From contig NZ_PVNL01000118.1 in NCBI RefSeq assembly GCF_002994635.1, positions 62,001 through 126,000 of the forward strand: a stretch of DNA of 64,000 nt, written 5' to 3'. The stretch comes from Enhygromyxa salina. Lineage in GTDB: Bacteria; Myxococcota_A; Polyangia; Nannocystales; Nannocystaceae. The position numbers and the translations under genes are program-made. The notes under the pieces are model-generated. The model made no database searches. It saw only the letters and a list, made by a program, of their open reading frames with translations, and was not told the DNA's origin. This document shows, piece after piece, positions 27,236-35,307 of the stretch; the first letter of the stretch is position 1; the number at the start of each line of letters is the position of its first letter.

Positions 27236-29082
27236 CAGCGCTCCGTCATGCTGTCGATCATGCGGACGATCGCGGCGACGGTCTCGAAGTTCTCGATCAC
27301 GAACGCGTCGTTGCTGATCTGAACGTCAAACCGCTCCTCGAGGAAAGCGACGAGCTCGACGATGTCCATCGAGTCGATCCAGCCGCCGTCGATCAGCGCG
27401 CCGTCGTCGTCGAGCTCGTCGAGCGACCCACCGACGAGCTCTGCGATGAAGGCCCGAACCGCGTCGCGGGGCTCGGCGCCGCCGGCTCGTTGGCGGCGCG
27501 CGCTACGAAGCTTGGCGACCTCGGCCACCAGCCCGCGCCGGTCGAACTTTCCGTGGCCGGTCCGGGGGAACTCGTCGAGGATCGCGACGAGCTCGGGCAC
27601 GGCGTAGGTCGGCATCGACTGGGCCACGTGCATCCGCAGGCTCGCCGAGGTCGCGCTGACGCCCGCCCGAAGGCGAACGGCGGCCTCGACGTGAGCGCTG
27701 AGCTCTCCCTCTTCGTGGACGTGCGTCGCCGCCTCGATCACCCGGCTGTCGTTGAGCAGCACCTGCTCGACCTCGTCGAGATCGACGAGGTAGCCGCGGA
27801 CCTTCACGCGACGGTCGGCGCGACCGACGATCTGAAAGCCCCCGTCAGCGAGGCGCACGACCAGGTCACCGCTTCGGTACCAGCGAGCCTGGCGCGCGCT
27901 CCCGGGCACGGGCAGCTCGACGATCGCCTGCGCGGTGCGATCGGGCAGGCGCCAGTAGCCCTCCATCATGCTCGGGCCGCGGATCAGCAGCTCCCCGGTC
28001 CCCCCGACGTCGACGGCGTCGTTGTTGCGATCGACGGCCATGAGGTTGACGTGGGCGCAGGCCCGCCCGATCGGCAACCACTCATCGCCAGGAGGCAGCT
28101 CGTCGATCTCGTGAAACGCCGCGATGTGGGTCTCGGTCGTCCCAAACATGTTGCAGTAGCGCGGCCCGGGGACCGCTGCCATCAGCGCGCGCAGGTGCTT
28201 GGTCGGAAACCGCTCGCCGGCGAAGTGGACCCTGCGAAGCGCCGGGAAGCTGCGGGCCTCGAGCTCTCCGCGCTGGACCAGGCCGATCAGGACCGCCGGC
28301 ACCGAGCACCACACCGAGACCTCGGCGGCGATCACCAGCTCGGCGAGCTCACCGGGGAACGCGACGAGGCGCTCGGGCACCAGGACCAGCACGCCGCCCA
28401 CGAACACGCTGACGAACAGCTCGAACCACGACAGATCGAAGTGGTGCGAGGTCACGTGCGCGAAGCGATCATCACGCCGCAGATCGAACTGCGCGACGGC
28501 CCACTCGACGTTGCTCAGCATGCTGCGGTGGTCGTGGGCGACCCCCTTGGGCTTGCCGGTCGTCCCGGAGGTGTAGAACAACACGCACAGGTCCTGCTCC
28601 ATGACCCCGAGCTCGACCAGCGGCGTCTCGGGCGTGTCGTGCTGGTCGACCGCGGACCAGGGTGTGGTGTCGATCTGCGCGTGGCCGGTTGGACCGCCGA
28701 CGACCGCGAGGCGCCGATCGCTGTGCTCGAGCGCGGCGAGGAGCGCCTCATGGTGGTGCTCGTCGACGAGCACACAGTCGAGCTCGGCGTCATCGATGAC
28801 CGCCGCGACCCGAGCAGGCGGGGCCGAGGGATCAAAGCCCACGTATGCGCCACCCGCCTGCGAGATCGCGAAGATCGCCGCGACGCTGTCGACGCTGCGG
28901 CGCATGTAGAGGCCCACGCGATCGCCACGACGCACGCCGAGCTGCACGAGCACGGTGGCGATCGCGTTGATCCGCTGGGCGAGGGCGCCGTACGACACGA
29001 CCCGGGCCCCGGCGACGAGGGCGGGGGCCTCGGGGTCCCGCTGGGCCGCCCGCGTGATGAGATGGTGAAGGCTGAAGCTCAT
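27235..29082 (-). CDS. Stand-alone adenylation enzyme with C-terminal carrier domain
   Basis: A 615-residue A-ACP didomain protein. AMP-ligase motifs: FYTSGTTGKPKGVAHDH, HFDLSWFELF, FGTTETHIAAFHE, YRSGDLVVR, and RADRRVKVRGYLVDLDEVE, with GHGKFDRRG at A10. A short carrier domain follows, with its phosphopantetheine Ser at 571 in GGWIDSMDIVELV and a VENFETVAAIV-type helix behind it. The substrate code starts D-L-F-C-F-A-M-I-A, which I cannot match to a known amino acid. Such A-ACP proteins activate one acid and hold it for tailoring before passing it to an NRPS. It sits between the fusion enzyme gene (ATGA overlap) and the large NRPS (TGATG overlap), so tight translational coupling is likely. 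The tailoring partner could be the aminotransferase half of the upstream protein. Confidence 0.88.
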   Translation of the reverse strand: MSFSLHHLITRAAQRDPEAPALVAGARVVSYGALAQRINAIATVLVQLGVRRGDRVGLYMRRSVDSVAAIFAISQAGGAYVGFDPSAPPARVAAVIDDAELDCVLVDEHHHEALLAALEHSDRRLAVVGGPTGHAQIDTTPWSAVDQHDTPETPLVELGVMEQDLCVLFYTSGTTGKPKGVAHDHRSMLSNVEWAVAQFDLRRDDRFAHVTSHHFDLSWFELFVSVFVGGVLVLVPERLVAFPGELAELVIAAEVSVWCSVPAVLIGLVQRGELEARSFPALRRVHFAGERFPTKHLRALMAAVPGPRYCNMFGTTETHIAAFHEIDELPPGDEWLPIGRACAHVNLMAVDRNNDAVDVGGTGELLIRGPSMMEGYWRLPDRTAQAIVELPVPGSARQARWYRSGDLVVRLADGGFQIVGRADRRVKVRGYLVDLDEVEQVLLNDSRVIEAATHVHEEGELSAHVEAAVRLRAGVSATSASLRMHVAQSMPTYAVPELVAILDEFPRTGHGKFDRRGLVAEVAKLRSARRQRAGGAEPRDAVRAFIAELVGGSLDELDDDGALIDGGWIDSMDIVELVAFLEERFDVQISNDAFVIENFETVAAIVRMIDSMTER

Positions 29083-31337
29083 GACGTCACCTGCTCGTCC
29101 GGCACATAGATCTCTTGCTCGGGCACGGCCCGGTAGCGCAGGCGCGGCCCGTGCTCGGCGACGCTGCGCAGCGCCGCGCCGAGCCGCTCGATGTCCTCGC
29201 GGGTGTTGTGAATGCCGATGCTGGCGCGAACGATGCCGTAGGTCGCAAGCCGGTTGCCCTGGCCGAGTTCGGCCTCGACCGCGCGCTGCTGCTCGTCAGA
29301 CACATCGAACCACCGACGCACCAGCCGGTGGTTGCAGATCGTCCCGGCCCGGACCTCGATCCCGTACTCGTGGTCGAGGATCGCGGCCAGCAGCGCGCAG
29401 TGGTAGCCGGGGAGCGTGAACGGAAACGCGCCGACCCGATCACCCTCGAGGTAGCTGGCGAGCGGCGCGTGGACACGAAGTCCCGGCACCGACCCGAGCT
29501 CCGCGACCGCGAGCGTCACCAGCTCACGCTCGTGGGCGATCACGCGATCCCAGCCGGCCCGCTCGATCGCCGCGCACGAGGCCGCGAGCGCGATGATGCC
29601 GTTGACGTTCCAGGTCCCCGTCTGATGCCGGTGCATGGCCGGCGACCAGATCACGTCGTGGTCGCTGATCATGTCGATCGAGCCTCCGCCGGGGTTCACG
29701 GGCACGGTGTCGAGGACCGCGAGGGGCAGCGCGAGGACCCCGAGTCCGAACGGGGCGTAGACCTTGTGGGCCGAGAACGCGAGCGCGTCGACGCCGAGCG
29801 CGGCCATGTCGACCGGGCGGTGCGGCACGAGCTGCGCCCCATCGACGAACAGCAGGCTGTCGTAGCGGTGGGCGAGGCTCGCAATCCGGGCGAGGTCGGG
29901 GATGTGCCCGGTCTGATTCGAGGCGCCGCTGATCGCGATCAAGCGCAGGCGTGCGCCGTGGGTCTCGACGAGCTGCTCGAGCGAGGCGTAGTCGACGTCC
30001 CCGTGGTGGTCCGACACGAACTCGATCACCTCGGCGGGCGTGTTGTATCGCCACGGGAGGTTGTTGGACGTGTGCTCGATGTCGGAGATCAGGATCACAT
30101 CGTCCGCGCTGAACGCCAGGGTGCGCGCCAGCAGGTTGATCGCGGCGCTGGTGTTCTCCGTGAACACGAGGCCGTGGGTCTGCGGACACCCGATGAACCG
30201 ACGGATCGTCGCGACCGCCTCGGTCACGCGCGCGATGGTCTGGCGCGCACGCGGCCCGGCGCCGCGATGGAGCGCCCCGTAGCTGCCCATGAACTCGCGC
30301 ACCGCGTCGAAGGTCGCTACCAGGGTCGGCGTGGTCGCGGCGTTGTTGAGGGGCACGACCCGCAGCTGGCGACCATCCGGGAGCGTCGTCGGCGTAGCGT
30401 CCAGCAGGATCTCGGGCAGCGCCTTCACGGGCGCCGAGTCGCTGTCGGCGAGCAGCTCCGCGCCGTAGCTCGAGCCCGCCTCGACCTCCGCGAGGCGACG
30501 AAGCTGCGCGCGATCGATCAGCCCCCGCTCGAACGCCGCCCGGGCGGGGCAGCCAAACCGCGGCGCCCCTTTTCGACGGTCCTCGCCGAGCGTCCACGAG
30601 GCCCGGGTCAGGGCCCGCGGGGAGCCGACGTCAAACCACGGCGTTGCCCCGAGGCTCTCGACAACCAGGGCCTCGCGCTCGAGGTAGCGACGGTTGAGGT
30701 CGGTGATCTCGAGCTCGCCGCGGGCCGAGGGTGTCAGCGCGCGGGCCTCCGCGCTGACCTCGGGACCGTAGATGTACATGCCGATCACCGCCCGGTGAGA
30801 GCTGGGCGCGCTCGGCTTCTCGACCAGCCCCGTGACCACGCCGCTCGCGTCGAGCTCGGCCACGCCGAATTCACGCGGGTCGCAGACTTCTTTGATGAAG
30901 ACCGTGGCGCAGTCTGGCCTCGGCGGGCGCCCCCCTGCCCGCACCACCCCGGGGCCGATCACGTTGTCGCCGAGCATCAGACACACCGACTCTCCCGCGA
31001 TGAAGTCCTCGGCGATGATCAGCGACTCGGCGATGCCGCGCGGCGCCACTTGCTCGCGATAGACCAGCCGGATCCCAAACTGCGTGCCGTCGCCGAGCAG
31101 CGCCTGCAGCTGCGGCAGACCGGTGGGGCTGCTGACGATCAGGACCTCCTCGACGCCCCCTTCGATCAGGGTTGCGAGGGGGTAGTAGATCATCGGTCGA
31201 TCGTCGACCGGGAGCAGGTGCTTGTTGACCACGCGAGACACGGGCCGCAGCCGCGAGCCCGAGCCCCCCGCGAGCAAGATCGCCCGACGAGGCAGCGCCA
31301 GAGCCAGAGCCGGAGCCGGAGGAGTCGAGCCGCTCAT
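29079..31337 (-). CDS. Fusion of RmlA-like nucleotidylyltransferase and class V PLP aminotransferase
   Basis: A 752-residue two-domain protein. Residues about 17-265 match glucose-1-phosphate thymidylyltransferase: ILLAGGSGSRLRPVSRVVNK (R29, K39), PMIYYPLATLIEGGVEEVLI, MLGDNV (D124), EFGVAEL, VVTGLVEKPS, ARGELEITDLNRRYLE and WFDVGSP. It should join a sugar-1-phosphate to an NTP. Residues about 330-735 form a class V aminotransferase/cysteine desulfurase-like domain: PLNNAATTP, FTENTSAAINLLA, DIEHTSNNLPW, LLFVDGAQLVPHRPVDM and the PLP lysine K525 in FSAHKVYAPFG. A linker of about 60 residues joins them. The two activities are not normally fused, and the frame is continuous with no sign of a join artefact in the sequence. 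It overlaps both operon neighbours by ATGA. The substrate of the PLP half is unknown. Confidence 0.88.
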   Translation of the reverse strand: MSGSTPPAPALALALPRRAILLAGGSGSRLRPVSRVVNKHLLPVDDRPMIYYPLATLIEGGVEEVLIVSSPTGLPQLQALLGDGTQFGIRLVYREQVAPRGIAESLIIAEDFIAGESVCLMLGDNVIGPGVVRAGGRPPRPDCATVFIKEVCDPREFGVAELDASGVVTGLVEKPSAPSSHRAVIGMYIYGPEVSAEARALTPSARGELEITDLNRRYLEREALVVESLGATPWFDVGSPRALTRASWTLGEDRRKGAPRFGCPARAAFERGLIDRAQLRRLAEVEAGSSYGAELLADSDSAPVKALPEILLDATPTTLPDGRQLRVVPLNNAATTPTLVATFDAVREFMGSYGALHRGAGPRARQTIARVTEAVATIRRFIGCPQTHGLVFTENTSAAINLLARTLAFSADDVILISDIEHTSNNLPWRYNTPAEVIEFVSDHHGDVDYASLEQLVETHGARLRLIAISGASNQTGHIPDLARIASLAHRYDSLLFVDGAQLVPHRPVDMAALGVDALAFSAHKVYAPFGLGVLALPLAVLDTVPVNPGGGSIDMISDHDVIWSPAMHRHQTGTWNVNGIIALAASCAAIERAGWDRVIAHERELVTLAVAELGSVPGLRVHAPLASYLEGDRVGAFPFTLPGYHCALLAAILDHEYGIEVRAGTICNHRLVRRWFDVSDEQQRAVEAELGQGNRLATYGIVRASIGIHNTREDIERLGAALRSVAEHGPRLRYRAVPEQEIYVPDEQVTS

Positions 31338-32182
31338 CGAGCCCGACCGCTCCGCAGCGAGGGTTGGTGAACGGTGCCTCGCTGCGCACCGGTCTCGACC
31401 ACGGAGATGTGGTAGCCGCCCAGGTTGGCGATGTACAGCTTGCCCTCGTGGGGGAACACGTTGGTCGGCGCGAGGATCAGCTCGGCCGTGCGATCGCGGA
31501 TCACGACCTCGACGCGACCATCGGGGTGACAGGCGATGACCTGGTCGGGTCGGTAGCAGCCGATGTGAAGCCGACCGTCAGCCGAGAACCACATGCCGTC
31601 GGGGATCGTGTGCTCCGGCAGCTCGAACGCCAGCTCGACCGGGCTGTCGGGCGCCTCGAGCGAGATCCGCACGACGTTCCAGGCAGGACTCTGCGCGATG
31701 TAGAGCCACCGCTGGGTCGGGTCGATGGCGATGCCGTTGGGATAGTGGAGCGGTCCGGCGTGAAACAGCTCGGTCGTGTCGTCGGGCCGGATCCGGTAGA
31801 TGCAGCCGTCGGGCTCCCAGTAGCTGCCCGAGTCGGACACGTAGAGGTTGCCCTCGGCGTCGAACACCGGGTGGTTGGGGAACCGCATCGGTCGGTCCGC
31901 CGTCCCCCGCGAGCGCTCGCGAACCTCGCCGTCGGCCGCCACGCTGAACACGGCCGCCTGCGCGCAGTCGCAGCAGTGCACCACGCCGTCCCCATCGACC
32001 ACGAGGCCCAGGAGATTGCCGCCCGTCGTGCCCAGCAGCCGTTGCTCGCCGTCGACGCTGATCCGATACACCTGCCCCGCCTCACCCCCGGCGTAGACCG
32101 TGCCGTCTGCGTCTACGAACACACTCTCCGGGTGATCGAGATTGGCCCCGAGAAAGCTGACGTTGTCGCGGCTCGCATCCAT
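31334..32182 (-). CDS. SMP-30/gluconolactonase-like propeller protein
   Basis: A 282-residue protein starting at the ATG of MDASRDNVSFLGANLDHPES; codons before it are low-complexity and unlike protein. Propeller blades are clear: ESVFVDADGTVYAGGEAGQV, NHPVFDAEGNLYVSDSGSYW, YPNGIAIDPTQRWLYIAQSP, DGMWFSADGRLHIGCYRPDQ, and a last APTNVFPHEGKLYIANLGGY. N in YPNGIAID and D in VSDSGS lie where SMP-30 enzymes bind metal. Family members are lactonases or act as strictosidine-synthase-like enzymes. There is no signal peptide. It is the first gene of the four-gene NRPS operon, ending in an ATGA overlap with the fusion enzyme; a lactone-opening or product-processing role is possible but inferred. Confidence 0.82.
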   Translation of the reverse strand: MDASRDNVSFLGANLDHPESVFVDADGTVYAGGEAGQVYRISVDGEQRLLGTTGGNLLGLVVDGDGVVHCCDCAQAAVFSVAADGEVRERSRGTADRPMRFPNHPVFDAEGNLYVSDSGSYWEPDGCIYRIRPDDTTELFHAGPLHYPNGIAIDPTQRWLYIAQSPAWNVVRISLEAPDSPVELAFELPEHTIPDGMWFSADGRLHIGCYRPDQVIACHPDGRVEVVIRDRTAELILAPTNVFPHEGKLYIANLGGYHISVVETGAQRGTVHQPSLRSGRAR

Positions 32183-32483
32183 GAAGCTCGTACTTCTACT
32201 GTGAGGACAGACGCCAGAGCAACCGCGGCCCCCAGCCTCGCGACCTGACCCGAAGATCACTGGTCACAGCGCCCGCTGACGGGCGAGCGACCTGGCCGAG
32301 CTGCAGAACTCTCGCTCGCCGTCCTTCCGCCGTGCTTGCGTCGCGGTCTTCGCGACGATTCCGTGAGTATCATCATCGCGACTCACCGTTGAGTTGCCAA
32401 CCCCTGCGACGGCGCGCGAGGGCGGTGTGCTCGCGCTGACAACAGAGTGTGAGCTCCAAGAAATCCTGATAGCCTGGGTTGCG

Positions 32484-32963
32484 ATGCCCTCCAAAATCGA
32501 AGTGACCCAGACCGAGTGGAGCGGCCCGCCTGAGGAGCTGGTCGACGGCACCTGCGGGTACACGCGAAAGCTCGCCGCGCTGACGACAATCGAGTCAGAC
32601 GGCGGAGAAGCTTGCTACTCGTTCTCTGGCGTCCTGCGCTACAGCGTCGGTCCCGACGACCGCGCGCTGGAGATCTCCACCTACGACATCCGCGGTGTCC
32701 GCATCGACGGTCTGGACTTCGGCGTGATCGAGTACAGCAACCGCGAGCCCCTGCGCGTCGACGTGGGTGACGATCGCCGGTTCACCATTCGTGCAAACGT
32801 GTGCTGGCGTGATCGCCAAAACCCCGACGGCACGCTCGCGCTGGTCATGCGCGGCAACCTGCTCGAGAATCATGCGATCGCGTATCTGTCGAGCACGATC
32901 AGCGGAAACCTCGAGGTCGGTGGCACCGGCAACCTCCACATGACCACGCCAGCTCAATGGTGA
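32484..32963 (+). CDS. Hypothetical protein upstream of PhyH dioxygenase
   Basis: A 159-residue protein of unknown family. The ATG at 32484 (MPSKIEVTQTEWSGPPEELV) is chosen over an upstream in-frame start whose codons look non-coding. The chain alternates strands with DGLDFGVIEYSNREPLRVDV, FTIRANVCWRD and GTLALVMRGNLLEN, consistent with a small beta-sandwich or barrel. No signal peptide or catalytic motif. It overlaps the next gene by seven bases (ATGGTGA), so the two are coupled and probably work together. Confidence 0.65.
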   Translation: MPSKIEVTQTEWSGPPEELVDGTCGYTRKLAALTTIESDGGEACYSFSGVLRYSVGPDDRALEISTYDIRGVRIDGLDFGVIEYSNREPLRVDVGDDRRFTIRANVCWRDRQNPDGTLALVMRGNLLENHAIAYLSSTISGNLEVGGTGNLHMTTPAQW

Positions 32964-33721
32964 GCACGGATCGCTGGCCCATCGACGAGTCGCTCGACTG
33001 GCGTGAGCACTACGTCCGCCACGGGTTTTGCCGTATTCGCGGACTGATCGACCCCCAGGTCCTCGCCGCTGCGCGGCTCGAGGTCGCCACGCTCGTCGGC
33101 GATCCCCGCCCGCTCGACGCGTGGAACGCCGATCGCCCCGGGCAGCGCTACGAGGTCTACTACCACCAGCAGGCGCCGGGTCTCGACGCTCTCGTCGAGC
33201 AACCAGGGCTGCTCGACGTCCTCGCCGGTTGTTTTGGCGAGCTCGGCTTTCACCTCGGGCCCACCGATCCCAGCGATCCCAACCGTCGCCGCCTCGCGCT
33301 GTGGGTCAACCCCTACGACCCCGACGCCCGCCCCCGGCTCGAGCGGCGCGGTCACATCGACTCCGGCGATCCTCAGCGTGGTCTCGCCGTCCACGTCGCC
33401 CTCGCCCCAACTCGACCGTTTGGTGGCAACACGACCTACGTCCCCGGCTCGCACCGCATCATGCACCAGTGGCTGCGCGAGCACCCCGATCCCAGCTTCC
33501 GCGGGGGCACCTACCCCGAGGTCCCACGCGAAGATCCGCCGTGGGAATTCGTGGCCGAGGCCGGCGATGTGGTCTTGACCCACCACCTCGTGTTCCACTC
33601 GGCCAACACCGCGTGCGCCGACGATCGCAGCCCGCGGCTGGCGATCCGGCAGGAGGTCTACCCCGTGCGTCCGCCATCGCTCACTGGCACCTCGCCGTTC
33701 GAGCGCAGCCTCAGGTTTTAG
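32957..33721 (+). CDS. Phytanoyl-CoA dioxygenase (PhyH) family protein
   Basis: A 254-residue Fe(II)/2-oxoglutarate oxygenase-like protein. It has YVRHGFCRIRGLIDPQVLAA at the start, RRGHIDSGDPQRGLAVHVAL with the HxD pair, FGGNTTYVPGSHRIMHQWLR, and near the end GDVVLTHHLVFHSANTACAD with the distal His and an Arg (RLAIR) placed to bind 2-oxoglutarate. Natural-product members hydroxylate amino-acid or acyl side chains, so a tailoring role for the nearby NRPS product is plausible but unproven. The gene overlaps the upstream hypothetical gene and runs into the convergent Nudix gene, sharing 11 bases at the 3' ends. Confidence 0.85.
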   Translation: MVSTDRWPIDESLDWREHYVRHGFCRIRGLIDPQVLAAARLEVATLVGDPRPLDAWNADRPGQRYEVYYHQQAPGLDALVEQPGLLDVLAGCFGELGFHLGPTDPSDPNRRRLALWVNPYDPDARPRLERRGHIDSGDPQRGLAVHVALAPTRPFGGNTTYVPGSHRIMHQWLREHPDPSFRGGTYPEVPREDPPWEFVAEAGDVVLTHHLVFHSANTACADDRSPRLAIRQEVYPVRPPSLTGTSPFERSLRF

Positions 33722-34184
33722 CGCGAAACCGCCTGACGATCTCGCTGTGGCGATGGACCATGGGCTCGGGCAGCGCGTCGAAAAATTGCCCCTCGCTGGG
33801 CTGGCCGACCCACCTGCACGCGCACAGCAGCGACAGGACGGCCCCGCACGGGTGATCCGACCAGGCGTAGTCGGCCACGACGGTCTCGACCTCGAGCTCG
33901 ATGTCGAGCTCGCGCGCCGCGATCCGACGGCCGGCGTCGCCGAGGGTCTCGCCCACGCCCACGAACCCGCCTGGCACATGCCAACCGCGCCACTGCGCGT
34001 CGTCGCGCCAGGTCAGCCACACCGCGCCGTCTTGGACCAAGAACAGCTCGACCGCGAGGCGTGGCACGACCCCCGCGAGGGCGTCCCAGATGACGCGCGG
34101 CGTGCTCGGCATCGCCCCGCCCGCGTCGGCGAGTCGCTGCAATAGCCTTGCGAGCTCGCTGAGCTCCTCAGCGCTCAGATCCAC
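33711..34184 (-). CDS. Nudix hydrolase-like protein
   Basis: About 157 residues if started at the GTG at 34184; other in-frame starts lie up- and downstream and the start is uncertain. The core reads LFLVQDGAVWLTWRDDAQWR, HVPGGFVGVGETLGDAGRRI then AARELDIEL. The G-x5-E part of the Nudix box is present, but the spacing to REL is longer than the canonical seven residues, as in GDP-mannose hydrolase-type members. Later WVGQPSEGQFFDALPEPMVH fits that group too. It would cleave a nucleoside diphosphate linked to a sugar or other group. It overlaps the end of the upstream SMP-30 gene on the same strand by about 17 bases. Confidence 0.75.
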   Translation of the reverse strand: MDLSAEELSELARLLQRLADAGGAMPSTPRVIWDALAGVVPRLAVELFLVQDGAVWLTWRDDAQWRGWHVPGGFVGVGETLGDAGRRIAARELDIELEVETVVADYAWSDHPCGAVLSLLCACRWVGQPSEGQFFDALPEPMVHRHSEIVRRFRAKT

Positions 34185-35223
34185 GGGTGAATCCTGGATG
34201 TCGAGCCTCGACCGTCCACACGAACTGAGCGCCCGTGACATAGATTGTCGTGTTAGCTTCACCACCAAATGTGCAGTTGGTCAGCACCTGGTCCGCGATC
34301 GGATAGGCCTCGAGCAACGCGTGCGCCGGCGAGAACACATAGAGGCCAGCGGGCGAGTCCCGCTCGGCGGTTGGGGGACGATGGGCGCTGGCCGTGACAT
34401 AGAGGTTGCCGCGCGCGTCCGTGCACATCCCGTCGCCCCCGCGTCCGGTGCCGAAATCGTAGACGGTCTCGCGCTCACCCGTGGGCAGCCCCTGCTCGTC
34501 GAGCGCGAACGCGTAGAGCAACGCCGGTCCGCCGATCATCGTGTCCGTCACATACAAGGTGCGGGCATCGGGGCTGAGCTCGACGCCGTTGGGACGCTGG
34601 ACCTGCCCGTCTCCAAGCACCCGCAGCAGCTCGCTGCCATCGGCGTTGACCCGGTACACCGCCTCGACGTCGAGCTCGAGCAGCTCGCCATCGGGGTCGT
34701 CGAAGTAGTGGGGATCGCTGAAGTAGATCCGGCCCTGGTCGTCGATGGTGAGGTCGTTGGGGCTATTGAAGCGCTTGCCCTCGTAGCGCTCGACGATCAC
34801 GCTGCGCGCGGCCGGATCGAGTGACCAGCGAACCACCGCCCGGCCCCCGGCCCCCCGCTCGTTCCCTTCGCAGACCACCAGCGCCCCCTGGTTGTCGAGG
34901 CTCGTGCCCGCGGCGCCCCGGCTGGGCTCGGCGAACACCTCGAGGCTGCCGGGGGCGTCACCCTTGATCAGCATCTGGGCGTTGGGGATGTCCGTGAACA
35001 GCAGGCCGCGACCGGGGATCCACGTTGGGCCCTCCGCGAACGCCCGCAGCCGCTCGACCGGGCGCGCCTCGACGAACACGAACAGCTCCGAGTCGCTGGT
35101 GACCCCGCGGCCCACGTTCTCGGACGGCGCTGGCTTGGGCTCTCGGCACCCGCACGCGACCAGACTCGCCCCACCGATGAGCAATTCGAGCAGCTGCGTC
35201 CCGTATGCCTGTCGCGTGAGCAT
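34168..35223 (-). CDS. SMP-30/gluconolactonase-like lipoprotein
   Basis: A 351-residue exported protein. The ATG at 35223 starts MLTRQAYGTQLLELLIGGAS, followed by LVACGC with a lipid Cys near 24. The propeller (about 50-345) has FAEGPTWIPGRGLLFTDIPN, RFNSPNDLTIDDQGRIYFSD, VQRPNGVELSPDARTLYVTD and GDGMCTDARGNLYVTASA. E in AEGPTW, N in SPNDL and RPNGV, and D in VTDT match SMP-30 metal-site positions, so activity is likely. The likely reaction is hydrolysis of a lactone outside the cytoplasm. It is a paralogue, by fold, of the propeller at 31334-32182, but the two are not close copies. It is probably co-transcribed with the Nudix gene. Confidence 0.85.
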   Translation of the reverse strand: MLTRQAYGTQLLELLIGGASLVACGCREPKPAPSENVGRGVTSDSELFVFVEARPVERLRAFAEGPTWIPGRGLLFTDIPNAQMLIKGDAPGSLEVFAEPSRGAAGTSLDNQGALVVCEGNERGAGGRAVVRWSLDPAARSVIVERYEGKRFNSPNDLTIDDQGRIYFSDPHYFDDPDGELLELDVEAVYRVNADGSELLRVLGDGQVQRPNGVELSPDARTLYVTDTMIGGPALLYAFALDEQGLPTGERETVYDFGTGRGGDGMCTDARGNLYVTASAHRPPTAERDSPAGLYVFSPAHALLEAYPIADQVLTNCTFGGEANTTIYVTGAQFVWTVEARHPGFTRGSER

Positions 35224-35307
35224 GGGCTCGGAGTGAGCAGCGATCGCACAAAAGCGCGGGCGTGTCCATGCTTCGAACCCGACCCCCGAGGTGCTAGTTT
35301 CGAGCCG

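Noticed and set aside
29115..31370. A 751-codon plus-strand frame over the fusion enzyme
   Set aside because: Arg/Asp/Val-rich with no motif; the opposite strand has complete RmlA and class V aminotransferase motifs.
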